A stretch of DNA of 64,000 bases, from positions 1 to 64,000 of the forward strand of contig NZ_FZPC01000017.1 in assembly GCF_900187975.1 (NCBI RefSeq), given 5' to 3'. The stretch comes from Pseudomonas delhiensis (GTDB lineage Bacteria; Pseudomonadota; Gammaproteobacteria; Pseudomonadales; Pseudomonadaceae). Numbering within the stretch: the stretch's first letter is position 1; every line of letters starts with the position of its first letter. Positions 56,160-64,000 of the stretch are shown here, in pieces. Made by a program: the position numbers and the translations under genes. The notes beneath the pieces are model-generated. The model saw only the letters and a list, made by a program, of their open reading frames with translations, did not search any database and had not been told where the DNA came from.

Positions 56160-57074
56160 TCAGCCCAGGGCCTGCACCAGGGCCATCACCAGCAGCAGGC
56201 TGGCACCGGCCAGCAGCGTCTGCAGGGTGATGATGCCCGCCATCAGGTGGCTGTCGCCGCCCAGCTGGCGCGTCAGCACGTAGGCCGTGGGCGCCGTGGG
56301 CAGGGCGAAGAACAGCACCAGCACCGCGGTTTCCAGCGCCGCCAGGCCGAGCAGGCGGGCGGCGCCGAAGGCCAGCAGCGGCATCGCCAGCAGGCGCACC
56401 GCGCAGCAGCCCAGCAGGGCCGGCAGTTCCGCGCGCAGCTCCCGCGGTTGCAGCGCGGCGCCCACGCACAGCAGGCCCAGCGGCAGGCTGGCCACGGCCA
56501 GCAGGTCGAACAGCCGGGCGCTGCCGCCGCCCAGCTCGAAGCCGGCCAGGTTGACCAGGGCGCCGGCGGCGCAGGCGAGGATCAGCGGGTTCTTCAGGAT
56601 CGGCAGCAGCAGCGCGCGGGCGCTGATGCCGCGCTCGGCGGTCAGCGCCCAGACCGACATCAGGTTCACCGTCGGCACCATCAGCGCCAGCATCAGCGCG
56701 GCGAGGGTCAGCCCCTGCTTGCCGTACAGGCTGCCCACCGCGGCCAGGCCCAGGTAGGTGTTGAAGCGCAGCACGCCCTGGGCGAGGGCGCCGAAGCGCG
56801 CCGCGTTCCAGGCGCGCAGGCGCCGGCTCGCCAGCAACGCCAGCCAGGCGCCGCCCAGGCCCAGGGCCACCGCCAGGGCCAGGCGGCCCAGCCCGGGGTC
56901 GCGCAGCGGCGCCTTGGCCAGGCTGGCGAACAGCAACGCGGGGAACAGGATGAAGTAGTTCAGGCGTTCGGCCGCCGGCCAGAAGGCCTCGCCGGGGAAG
57001 CCGCGGCGGCGCAGCAGGTAGCCGCCGACGATGAGCGCGAAGAGCGGCCAGAGGGCCTCGAAGAGAACGGACAC
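56160..57074 (-). CDS. AEC (auxin efflux carrier) family transporter
   Basis: 304 residues with about ten membrane segments; GTG start. The repeat-like LFALIVGGYLLRRRGFPGEA at the N-terminus and ILKNPLILACAAGALVNLAG mid-way are typical of AEC permeases (MdcF, YwkB types). The substrate is likely an organic acid but cannot be identified. Confidence 0.85.
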   Translation of the reverse strand: MSVLFEALWPLFALIVGGYLLRRRGFPGEAFWPAAERLNYFILFPALLFASLAKAPLRDPGLGRLALAVALGLGGAWLALLASRRLRAWNAARFGALAQGVLRFNTYLGLAAVGSLYGKQGLTLAALMLALMVPTVNLMSVWALTAERGISARALLLPILKNPLILACAAGALVNLAGFELGGGSARLFDLLAVASLPLGLLCVGAALQPRELRAELPALLGCCAVRLLAMPLLAFGAARLLGLAALETAVLVLFFALPTAPTAYVLTRQLGGDSHLMAGIITLQTLLAGASLLLVMALVQALG

Positions 57075-57192
57075 GGATACCCCGCGGCGGTGGTTGGGCG
57101 TCCATCTTGCCCAGCCGCGCGCAGGGACGGCAAGCCGGGCTCAGGGCCTGTCACGACCCGCGATGCCGCCGCGGCGGATCCTGGGCGGGCGC

Positions 57193-57804
57193 TCAGGCCG
57201 CGCCGGGGCGGCAGCGCTGCAGCACCAGCCCGAGCAGGCGGCGACAGGCCTCGTCAGTGGAGGTGTGGGTGGCGTCCACCTCGAAATCGGCGTCCAGCGG
57301 TGGCTCGTAGGGGCTGTCGATGCCGGTGAAGTTGCGCAGGCGGCCCTCCCTGGCGGCCTTGTACAGGCCCTTGGGGTCGCGCTCGGCGCAAGTCTGCAGC
57401 GGCGTGCTGAGGTACACGCCCAGGAACTCCCCGGCCGGGAACAGCGCGCGGGCGGCGTCGCGCTCGGCGCGGAACGGCGAGATGGCCGCGACTATCACCA
57501 CCAGCCCGGCCTCGGTCATCAGGCGCGCGGCCTCGGCCAGGCGGCGGATGTTCTCGCGGCGGCCCTCGGGGCTCATGTCCAGGTCGCTGCACAGGCCGCC
57601 GCGGACCTGGTCGCCATCGAGCAGGAAGCTGTGCACGCGCTCGCGGTGCAGGGCCAGCTCCAGGGCGTTGGCCAGGCTCGACTTGCCCGAGCCGGACAGG
57701 CCGGTCAGCCAGATGCAGCAGGGGCGCTGGCCCTTGAGCGCGGCGCGGGCCTCGCGGCGGACGCTGCCGGTGACGGGGAACAGGGGTACTTTGAGGTCAC
57801 TCAT
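57193..57804 (-). CDS. cysC: Adenylyl-sulfate (APS) kinase
   Basis: 203 residues, the length of stand-alone CysC. The P-loop is WLTGLSGSGKSSLANAL, followed by LLDGDQVRGGLCSDL and the switch segment NIRRLAEAARLMTEAG; ACNLF-type regions are replaced by GEFLGVYLSTPLQTCAERDP. The enzyme makes PAPS from APS and ATP. It overlaps the sulfotransferase gene by 8 bp, so the PAPS probably feeds that enzyme. Pseudomonas usually also carries a cysNC fusion elsewhere, making this a second copy. Confidence 0.92.
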   Translation of the reverse strand: MSDLKVPLFPVTGSVRREARAALKGQRPCCIWLTGLSGSGKSSLANALELALHRERVHSFLLDGDQVRGGLCSDLDMSPEGRRENIRRLAEAARLMTEAGLVVIVAAISPFRAERDAARALFPAGEFLGVYLSTPLQTCAERDPKGLYKAAREGRLRNFTGIDSPYEPPLDADFEVDATHTSTDEACRRLLGLVLQRCRPGAA

Positions 57805-58501
57805 AGCCGAGTAGCTGGTAGTCGCGTTGATAGGCGCGGCGCACCAGGCGCCGCGTACGAGTGCTGCAGAACTCCCGCGCCGGCCCCGCCTGGCGCTGCC
57901 GCGAGGCGTTCAGGTGGGGCAGTTGGCCGCTGACGCCCAGGCGCTCGCACAGCGCCTGGAAATCCGCCTCCAGGTTCTCCTGGCGGCCGACGAAGTCTAG
58001 CCCCAGGTGGCCGAGGGAGTCGCAGAGGAATGCCACCTGCGGCACGAAATGCAGCTGGCGGTGGAGGTTGTCCGGGTGCAGCCAGCGGCCGACGAAGTCG
58101 TCGAAGTCGCGGAACTGGCAGACCATCTGGTGCGCCGCCCGGTCGCGCTGCGGCAGCTGGTTGCCGCGCAGGTAGGCGTAGGCCGAGTAGGCGCGCTCCA
58201 GCGGGTCGCGGACGAAGCTGAACTTGAAGCTGTCGGCGTATTCCCGGGGGAACTGCTGCTCGTACCAGTACAGCGGCAGGTGGCCGGGGCGCCCGCCGTC
58301 GAACAGCGCGGCGCAGAGGCTGCTGCCGGCGCACTTGGGCACGTGCACGAACAGGCAGCGGCGTTCGCGGAAGTACGCGGGGAAGCGGGCGTTGCCGGAC
58401 ATCGCCTTGTTGACGATCTGGCGTTCCTGCACCGGCAGGCGGCTGAGCAGGAAGTTGCGCTGGAGCTTGGGCAGCAGCTTCCAGAAATAGCGTTGCAGCA
58501 T
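57797..58501 (-). CDS. Sulfotransferase family 2-type protein
   Basis: 234 residues from the ATG at 58501. The PAPS 5'-phosphosulfate loop reads CLFVHVPKCAGSSLCAALFD and the 3'-phosphate site FKFSFVRDPLERAYSAYAYL, as in carbohydrate/heparan-type sulfotransferases. Six basic residues in the first 25 follow no clear membrane anchor. It probably sulfates a glycan or lipid. It is co-transcribed with cysC. Confidence 0.88.
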   Translation of the reverse strand: MLQRYFWKLLPKLQRNFLLSRLPVQERQIVNKAMSGNARFPAYFRERRCLFVHVPKCAGSSLCAALFDGGRPGHLPLYWYEQQFPREYADSFKFSFVRDPLERAYSAYAYLRGNQLPQRDRAAHQMVCQFRDFDDFVGRWLHPDNLHRQLHFVPQVAFLCDSLGHLGLDFVGRQENLEADFQALCERLGVSGQLPHLNASRQRQAGPAREFCSTRTRRLVRRAYQRDYQLLGYE

Positions 58502-59010
58502 GGGGACTCTCGAACGCCGGAGGGTCGCTCCGGTGGTTTTCCTTGGGCGGCGGGAGGGCCCCGGCCTTAAGGAAACCTTAACAGGCCCGTGCCTGGCGAT
58601 TATTCCGTCTTGGTCAAGAACGTAAGGTTTCCGATACATGGTCGGCTGACACGGCGGCCGGTGGGGGCGGAAGTCTAGCGCCGCAGACCGAAGGCCCCTA
58701 TGGGAAGAAGCCCATCACCGCGTAGGAAACAACCGAATACCATCCAGGCCCCCAGCGCCACACCCCCGACGCGGCAAGGACGGGCCACACCGGCGGAAGG
58801 CAGCTTTTTCTTATGTCGCAACGACATATTTAATAATTTTCCGAGCCTCCCGCTTCGGCCACCATCCGCCCTGTCACGTGCCGCCCGCCATGGCGGGCCC
58901 AGGGGCCGCAGAGCCCGTCGCCGCGCACGTCCCGCTTCGCTGTACCTCCGGCCACCTGGCCACTGCCGCAGTTATCCAATAACAAGCCCAACAGGCTGTG
59001 GGAGTGCTTC
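58502..59010. promoter_or_regulatory. 509-bp divergent control region with two dyads
   Basis: No gene. Dyad 1 is GGAAACCTTA (58571-58580) with TAAGGTTTCC (58623-58632), perfect arms around 42 bp, close to the sulfotransferase. Dyad 2 is TATGTCG-CAA-CGACATA (58812-58828), a perfect 7-3-7 palindrome followed by an AT-rich TTTAATAATTTT, closer to the ABC transporter genes. Both look like operator sites of unknown regulators. Confidence 0.5.
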
Positions 59011-59994
59011 ATGAACAAGTCCTTGCTTGCGCGTTTCACCCGTCCCCTCGCCCTTGCCGGGCTGCTCGCCGCCGCCGCCGGGGCGGCCCAGGCCGGCACC
59101 CTGTCCATCGGCCACACCACCTGGGTCGGCTACGGCACCCTGTACCTGGCCCGCGACCTGGGCTACTTCAAGGAGCAGGGCCTGGACCTGCAGCTCACCC
59201 CCATCGAGGAAGCGGCGATGTACATGGCCGCCCAGGCCTCCGGGAAACTCTCCGGCTCCGCCTCGACCATCGACGAGATCCTCAAGTACCGCCCGCAGTT
59301 CTGCTTCAAGGCCGTGGCCGCGCTGGACGACAGCCATGGCGGCGACGGCGTGCTGGTGGCCAAGGACGTCGCCAGCCTGGCCCAGCTCAAGGGCCAGGAA
59401 GTGGCGGTCAACGAGGGCTCGGTGTCGCAGTTCTGGCTGTCCTACCTGCTGAAGAACGCCGGCATGAGCATGAGCGACATCAAGGTGCAGAACATGACCG
59501 CCGACGATGCCGCCACCGCCTTCATCGCCGGCCGCGTGCCCGCCGCGGTGACCTGGGAGCCGCACCTGTCGATGGTGCGCCAGAAGCAGCAGGGCAAGGT
59601 GCTGGTGGACAGCACCAGCACCCCCGGCGTGATCGTCGACGTGGTGGCGCTGAACTGCGACGTCATCGAGAAGCAGCCCGACGACGTCAAGGCCCTGGTC
59701 AAGGGCCTGTACAAGGCCGTGCAGTACACCCGGGAGCACCCGCAGGAGGCCTACGCGATCATGGCCAAGGGCGTCGGCGGCTACCTCGCCGATCCCAAGG
59801 ACCTGGCCGAGGCGGCCAAGGGCGTGCGCTTCTACGACCAGGCCATGAGCGAGAAGCTCCTCGGCATGCCCGACAAGGCCGGCGACATCAAGGACCTCAT
59901 CGGCCTGGCCAACGAGACCTGGACCCAGCTGCAGGGCAAGACCTTCCAGGTCAGCTACGACGACCTGGTGGACCCCCGCTTCGTCGCCCAGTGA
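59011..59994 (+). CDS. NitT/TauT-type ABC transporter substrate-binding protein
   Basis: 327 residues with a signal peptide to about residue 28 (AAAGAAQA). The mature SIGHTTWVGYGTLYLARDLG YFKEQGLDLQ (split) is the signature of NitT/TauT binding proteins (taurine, sulfonates, nitrate, pyrimidine precursors). It is first of three genes, upstream of the permease and ATPase. The real substrate is not indicated, although the sulfotransferase/cysC neighbours make a sulfur compound worth testing. Confidence 0.9.
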   Translation: MNKSLLARFTRPLALAGLLAAAAGAAQAGTLSIGHTTWVGYGTLYLARDLGYFKEQGLDLQLTPIEEAAMYMAAQASGKLSGSASTIDEILKYRPQFCFKAVAALDDSHGGDGVLVAKDVASLAQLKGQEVAVNEGSVSQFWLSYLLKNAGMSMSDIKVQNMTADDAATAFIAGRVPAAVTWEPHLSMVRQKQQGKVLVDSTSTPGVIVDVVALNCDVIEKQPDDVKALVKGLYKAVQYTREHPQEAYAIMAKGVGGYLADPKDLAEAAKGVRFYDQAMSEKLLGMPDKAGDIKDLIGLANETWTQLQGKTFQVSYDDLVDPRFVAQ

Positions 59995-60083
59995 ACCCGG
60001 CGGGCCGCGCGCCCGCCCCTTCCCATCCTTCGTTCCCCGCCCTGGCGGAAGGCCCGCGGCCGTCCGCATGGAGGTAATCCGCG

Positions 60084-60890
60084 ATGTCACGTCCCAAGAA
60101 ATCCTGGCTCAGCCGCTGCCTGACCCCCAAGGTCGAGCTGCCGGTGCGCCTGGTGTGGTCCGCCAGCGCCCTGTGCTGGCTCCTGGTGTTCGGCCTGTGG
60201 GCCCTGCTCTCCTACGGCGGCGTGGTGCCGGCGATGTTCCTGCCCAGCCCCGGCGCGGTGTTCGAGGCGGCGCTGCGCCTGGGCCGCGACGGCACCCTGG
60301 GCACCCACGTGCTGGCCAGCGTCGAGGTGGTGATGATCGGCTTCCTGGTGTCGTCCCTGGTGGCCGTGCCCCTGGGCCTGCTGATGGGCAGCTTCCGCAT
60401 CGTCCAGGCCTTCCTCGAACCGCTGGTGAACTTCATCCGCTACCTGCCGGTGACCTCCTTCGTGCCGCTGTTCATCCTGTGGATCGGCATCGGCATCGAG
60501 CAGCGCGTCACGGTGATCATCTTCGGCGTGTTCTTCCAGCAGCTGGTGATGATCGCCGACGTCTCCCGCGGCGTCGCCAAGGACCTGGTCAACGCCTCCT
60601 ACACCCTGGGCTGCAACCGCCGCGACGTGGTCCTGCACGTGCTCGGCCCGGCTTCGCTGCCCGGCGTGCTGGACACCCTGCGGGTGACCATGGGCTGGGC
60701 CTGGACCTACCTGGTGGTGGCCGAGCTGGTCGCCGCCTCCAGCGGCCTGGGCTACATCAGCCTCAAGGCCATGCGCGGCTTCCAGGTGGACGTGATCTTC
60801 CTGGCCATCGCCATCATCGGCCTGCTCGGGCTGATCACCGACCAACTCTTCCGCATCCTCCGACTGAAGGTGGCCTCATGGGCGCAGTAG
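60084..60890 (+). CDS. ABC transporter permease (NitT/TauT type)
   Basis: 268 residues with five or six membrane segments. The EAA loop is near SYTLGCNRRDVVLHVLGPAS LPGVLDTLRVTMG (split). GGAGGTAATCC is a strong ribosome site. It overlaps the ATPase gene by 13 bp. Confidence 0.9.
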   Translation: MSRPKKSWLSRCLTPKVELPVRLVWSASALCWLLVFGLWALLSYGGVVPAMFLPSPGAVFEAALRLGRDGTLGTHVLASVEVVMIGFLVSSLVAVPLGLLMGSFRIVQAFLEPLVNFIRYLPVTSFVPLFILWIGIGIEQRVTVIIFGVFFQQLVMIADVSRGVAKDLVNASYTLGCNRRDVVLHVLGPASLPGVLDTLRVTMGWAWTYLVVAELVAASSGLGYISLKAMRGFQVDVIFLAIAIIGLLGLITDQLFRILRLKVASWAQ

Positions 60891-61711
60891 CAGCCATGCA
60901 ACGCAACGACGCGGCACCGGCCGCACAAGGGGCGCAGCCGGCGCGGCTGCGCGTGGACCAGGTCAGCCTGCGCTACCGCACCCCCGAGGGCGGCACCTTC
61001 AGCGCGCTGGACAAGGTGTCGTTCGAGGTGCCGGACCAGCAGTTCGCGGTCATCGTCGGCCCTTCGGGCTGCGGCAAGTCGAGCCTGCTGTACCTCACCG
61101 CGGGGCTTTCCGAGCCCACCGAGGGCGACATCTACGTCGGCGGCCAGCGCGTCGACGGCCCCGGCGCGGACCGCGGCATGGTGTTCCAGAGCTACACCCT
61201 GTTCCCCTGGCTGACGGTGCGCGAGAACGTCGAGTTCGGCCTGAAGCGCCGCGGCATGCCGGCCGCCGAGCGCAAGGCGATCGTCGACCACTACCTCAAC
61301 GAGGTGGGCCTGGCCAACTTCGCCGGCAACTACCCCAAGCAGCTCTCCGGCGGCATGATGCAGCGCGTGGCCATCGCCCGCGCACTGGCCAACGACCCGC
61401 AGATCCTGCTGATGGACGAGCCCTTCGGCGCCCTCGACAGCCAGACGCGCATGCAGATGCAGAAGCTGCTGCTGCGCGTCTGGGACCACAGCAAGAAGAC
61501 CGTGGTGTTCGTCACCCACGACATCGACGAGGCCATCCTGCTGGGCGACCGCGTCTACGTCATGGGCGCCCGCCCGGGGCGCATCAAGCGCATCCTCGAC
61601 GTGCCCATCGAGCGCCCGCGCTCGCTGGACATGGTGATGGACCGCCAGTTCATCGAGATGAAGCGCGAGATCCTCGGGCTGCTCCACGACGACCTGGAAG
61701 AAGCGCACTGA
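60878..61711 (+). CDS. ABC transporter ATP-binding protein (NitT/TauT type)
   Basis: 277 residues from the ATG at 60878 (AAGGTGG upstream); an in-frame ATG at 60896 is an alternative. Walker A GPSGCGKSSLLYLTAGL, Q-loop FQSYTLFPWLTVREN, signature LSGGMMQRVAIARAL, Walker B ILLMDEPFGALD and the H-loop VFVTHDIDEA are intact. Confidence 0.94.
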   Translation: MGAVAAMQRNDAAPAAQGAQPARLRVDQVSLRYRTPEGGTFSALDKVSFEVPDQQFAVIVGPSGCGKSSLLYLTAGLSEPTEGDIYVGGQRVDGPGADRGMVFQSYTLFPWLTVRENVEFGLKRRGMPAAERKAIVDHYLNEVGLANFAGNYPKQLSGGMMQRVAIARALANDPQILLMDEPFGALDSQTRMQMQKLLLRVWDHSKKTVVFVTHDIDEAILLGDRVYVMGARPGRIKRILDVPIERPRSLDMVMDRQFIEMKREILGLLHDDLEEAH

Positions 61712-61756
61712 GGCCCGCCGCGGGGGCGGGGCACGCGCCCCGCGCCCGCGGCCGGC

Positions 61757-62227
61757 TCAGAGCCCGAGGTCGCTCAGCGACGGGTGGTCGTCCGGGCGCC
61801 GGCCCAGCGGCCAGCGGAACAGCCGCTCGTCCTCGGCGATGGGCAGGTCGTTGATGCTGGCGTGGCGCTCGACCATCAGGCCCTGTTCGTCGAAGGCCCA
61901 GTTCTCGTTGCCGTAGGAGCGGAACCAGTTGCCCGAGTCGTCGTGCCACTCGTAGGCGAAGCGCACGGCGATACGGTTGCCGGTGAAGGCCCAGAGTTCC
62001 TTGATCAACCGGTAGTCCAGCTCGCGGCGCCACTTGCCGGTGAGGAACTCGACGATCTGCAGGCGGCCGCGGATGAAGGTGGAGCGGTTGCGCCAGGTGC
62101 TGTCCGCGCTGTAGGCCAGGGACACCCGCGCGGGGTCGCGGCTGTTCCAGCCATCCTCGGCGGCGCGCACCTTCTGGATGGCGGTTTCGCGGGTGAAGGG
62201 CGGCAGGGGGGGTCGGGCTTCGCTCAT
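61757..62227 (-). CDS. Nuclear transport factor 2-like protein (DUF1348/SnoaL-like)
   Basis: 156 residues. The small cone-shaped fold is suggested by [38 protein letters not shown] and [23 protein letters not shown]1348 members are of unknown function. It is convergent with the ABC operon. Confidence 0.83.
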   Translation of the reverse strand: MSEARPPLPPFTRETAIQKVRAAEDGWNSRDPARVSLAYSADSTWRNRSTFIRGRLQIVEFLTGKWRRELDYRLIKELWAFTGNRIAVRFAYEWHDDSGNWFRSYGNENWAFDEQGLMVERHASINDLPIAEDERLFRWPLGRRPDDHPSLSDLGL

Positions 62228-62331
62228 GACAGGGCTCCTGGGGGTGGGGTTGGAGTCATGGTGCGCCTCTCGTGGCGGGGGGTGAATGACACTGTTCCCA
62301 TGGATGTTGCCAAGGTGCCGAATGGCTCTTC

Positions 62332-62355
62332 GTAGGAGCGAGCTTGCTCGCGAAC
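62332..62355 (+). repeat. REP-like 24-bp repeat (A1)
   Basis: Exact consensus, followed by GGTG as at 14427. Confidence 0.9.
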
Positions 62356-62396
62356 GGTGCTCACCTGGGGCTTCGGTGTTTGGGTTCGACTCCGTT

Positions 62397-62556
62397 CCCT
62401 CTCCCTAACCCTCTCCCTGAAGGGAGAGGGGACCGTTCGGAGTGCGTAGGTATTCCTGAGTCAGCCGGCAGCGCCGAAGGTTTCCGGCTGAAACCATCAT
62501 CTCTCTCTGCACGGACTAGCCCCCTCTCCCTTCAGGGAGAGGGCTGGGGAGAGGGG
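62397..62556. repeat. Composite intergenic repeat, copy 8 (complete)
   Basis: Both hairpins in the short form, core with GAGTCAGCCGGCAGCGCC and GGTTTCCGGCTGAAACCAT. The right hairpin overlaps the end of cdhR and supplies its stop. Confidence 0.88.
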
Positions 62557-63524
62557 CTCTTGGAAGGCCCAACCCCACCCCCACCGGCAAACACCCCCCG
62601 ATCCTCCCGAGGACACACCCCGAACCGCGCCCGATAGCTGCGCGACAAATACGAAGGCGACTCGAACCCGCACGCCAGCCCCACCTCCAGCACGCTCATC
62701 TCCGTCTGCCGCAGCAGCTGGCGGGCCTTGTCCAGGCGCAGGCCGAGGTAGAAGTTCGACGGCGTGTCGTGCAGGTGCAGGCGGAACAGGCGCTCCAGCT
62801 GGCGGCGGGTGACCTGGATGCGCTCGGCCAGGTCCAGGGTGGAGAGCGGCGGCTCGGTGTGCCTTTCCATCTCGCCCAGCACCTGGATCAGCTTCTTGTT
62901 GCTCACCCCGTAGCGCGCCGCCAGTTGCAGGCGCTGGTGGTCCTGGCGGGTGCGGATGCGCCCGACCACGAACTGCTCGGAAACCTGCACCGCCAGCTCC
63001 GGGCCCTGGGCACGGGCGATCAGGTCGAGCATCAGGTCGATGGACGCCGTGCCGCCGGCGGAGGTGATGCGCGCGCCGTCGATCTCGAACAGCTCCTGGG
63101 TCGCCTGCAGCTGTGGATAAGTCTCGCGGAAGGCGTCCAGCGCCTCCCAGTGCACCGTGCAGCGGTGGCGTTCGAGCAGCCCGGCCTCGGCGAGGACGAA
63201 GCTGCCGGTGTCGATGCCGCCGAGGGTCACGCCCTCGCGGTCGAGGCGGCGCAGCCAGTGCAGCAGCGCCGGGGTGCAGGCCTGCAGCGGGTCGAAGCCG
63301 GCCACCACGAACAGGGTGTCGCCGCGGCCCAGGGCCTCCAGGGCGCCGTCGGCGTTCATCGACATGCCGTTGCTGCCCAGCACCGGGCCGCCGTCGACGC
63401 TCAGCAGGTGCCAGCAGTACAGCCCGCCGCGGAAGCGGTTGGCGACGCGCAGCGGCTCCACGGCGGAAATGAAGCCCATCACGGAAAAACCGGGCAACAG
63501 GAGGAACCAGAAGTCGTTCGACAT
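62532..63524 (-). CDS. cdhR: Carnitine catabolism regulator, GATase1/AraC family
   Basis: 330 residues from the ATG at 63524; the frame continues to 63587. Layout is the DJ-1/PfpI-like N-terminal domain (FWFLLLPGFSVMGFISAVEP, then GGIDTGSFVLAEAGLL) plus a C-terminal AraC domain (RIQVTRRQLERLFRLHLHDT and ACGFESPSYLSRSYRARFG). It closely matches CdhR as I recall. The last residues, SPSPQPSP, and the stop come from the composite repeat, so the tail is longer than in relatives. It activates the divergent caiX-cdh operon. Confidence 0.9.
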   Translation of the reverse strand: MSNDFWFLLLPGFSVMGFISAVEPLRVANRFRGGLYCWHLLSVDGGPVLGSNGMSMNADGALEALGRGDTLFVVAGFDPLQACTPALLHWLRRLDREGVTLGGIDTGSFVLAEAGLLERHRCTVHWEALDAFRETYPQLQATQELFEIDGARITSAGGTASIDLMLDLIARAQGPELAVQVSEQFVVGRIRTRQDHQRLQLAARYGVSNKKLIQVLGEMERHTEPPLSTLDLAERIQVTRRQLERLFRLHLHDTPSNFYLGLRLDKARQLLRQTEMSVLEVGLACGFESPSYLSRSYRARFGVCPREDRGVFAGGGGVGPSKSPSPQPSP

Positions 63525-63595
63525 GGCGTCATCCAGGCGATTCGGGCGGCGATCCACTGGCTTAGAACATTTGCGCGAAGCTGGCAATGGAAGAG

Positions 63596-63651
63596 GTCGC
63601 TACCGTGCAAGTGCAGGTCGCCGGAGTGCGATTTTTCGTCGCAGCCCGTGC
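63596..63651. promoter_or_regulatory. Three GTCGC direct repeats between cdhR and caiX
   Basis: GTCGC begins at 63596, 63617 and 63638, exactly 21 bp (two helical turns) apart. In the first two, GTGC follows after four bases; in the third, after five. They lie 83-138 bp before caiX. This looks like a direct-repeat site for an AraC-type activator such as CdhR or GbdR. Confidence 0.65.
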
Positions 63652-63733
63652 GTAACTTGAACACCAGCCACCGCCGCGCGGGGCCATGACACAACAACGA
63701 TAACCATTGCCGCAAAGGCCTTGAGGAGAAGTC

Positions 63734-64000
63734 ATGAAGCTATCGATCAAAGCGGGCGCCTGCGCCGCGCTGTTCACCCTCGCCACCAGCGCCTGGGCCG
63801 CCGAGCCGGCCTCGTGCCAGAACGTGCGCATGGGCTCGGTGAACTGGACCGACGTGGTGGCCAGCAGCGCCGTGGCCGAGGCCCTGCTCGACGGCCTGGG
63901 CTACAAGGTCAAGCAGACCAGCGCCTCGCAGCAGATCATCCTCGCCGGCATGGCCGACAAGCAGCTCGACGTCTTCCTCGGCTACTGGCAGCCGACCATG
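63734..64000 (+). CDS. caiX: Carnitine/choline-type ABC substrate-binding protein, 5' part
   Basis: The first 89 residues; the gene runs off the window. MKLSIKAGACAALFTLATSA WA (split) is a signal peptide. The mature start CQNVRMGSVNWTDVVASSAV and TSASQQIILAGMADKQLDVF LGYWQP (split) match quaternary-amine binding proteins of the OpuAC/ChoX type, including the aromatic-box Trp in VNWTD. The position divergent from cdhR points to the carnitine-binding CaiX. GAGGAG lies before the ATG. Confidence 0.9.
   Translation, partial: MKLSIKAGACAALFTLATSAWAAEPASCQNVRMGSVNWTDVVASSAVAEALLDGLGYKVKQTSASQQIILAGMADKQLDVFLGYWQPTM

Overview
The window is GC-rich chromosomal DNA from a Pseudomonas close to P. aeruginosa. 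Gene content, protein sequences and local gene orders (betTIBA, purEK-adhA-aspA, dgcAB-etf, gbcAB, bauABC/bauR, AraC-ggt-tsx, cdhR/caiX) match that species as I remember it, but the blocks are joined in a different order. There is no prophage, insertion sequence, CRISPR array or tRNA. The left edge lies inside the tandem promoters of an rRNA operon transcribed leftward out of the window.

Layout. 1-350: rRNA promoters. 351-2334: MFS transporter and acyl-CoA thioesterase. 2553-8369: choline uptake and oxidation to glycine betaine (betA, betB, betI, betT). 8653-15692: HdeD-like protein, YeeE/YedE transporter, MocR regulator with two GNAT acetyltransferases, hexose-6-phosphate mutarotase, DUF3299 and GlsB-type proteins. 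15806-21552: purK, purE, adhA, LysR, aspA. 21989-22518: a ZapA-like/coiled-coil pair. 22730-30957: dimethylglycine operon (dipeptidase, DUF5943, dgcA, dgcB, etfA, etfB). 31350-34347: glycine betaine oxygenase gbcA/gbcB and a 31-residue membrane peptide. 34675-38832: FAD oxidoreductase, NYN-domain protein, DUF2845 protein, hipBA toxin-antitoxin. 39135-43507: beta-alanine catabolism (bauC, bauB, bauA, bauR). 43723-49996: an uncharacterised cassette (flavin monooxygenase, RidA, DUF1028, M20 deacetylase), then 8-oxoguanine deaminase and an SDR. 50136-57074: dicarboxylate-type MFS, AraC regulator, gamma-glutamyltransferase, Tsx-like channel, a small secreted protein, AEC transporter. 57193-58501: sulfotransferase plus APS kinase. 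59011-61711: NitT/TauT-type ABC transporter. 61757-64000: SnoaL-like protein, carnitine regulator cdhR and the start of caiX.

Functional theme. The window carries nearly a full quaternary-amine route: choline import (BetT), choline to betaine (BetA, BetB), betaine to dimethylglycine (GbcAB), dimethylglycine to sarcosine (DgcAB, electrons through the dedicated EtfAB), and carnitine entry (CdhR, CaiX). The beta-alanine and gamma-glutamyl genes add further amine and amino-acid catabolism.

The intergenic space is unusual. At least five families of palindromic repeats occupy it: a 24/47-bp REP-like element, a composite element of about 170 bp, a 34-bp element found as mixed-subtype pairs, and two rarer ones. 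They lie in every gap of the dimethylglycine operon, and they supply stop codons for several genes. Other notable signals are three near-identical hipBA operators exactly 50 bp apart, three GTCGC direct repeats exactly 21 bp apart between cdhR and caiX, and a terminator-like leader upstream of purEK.
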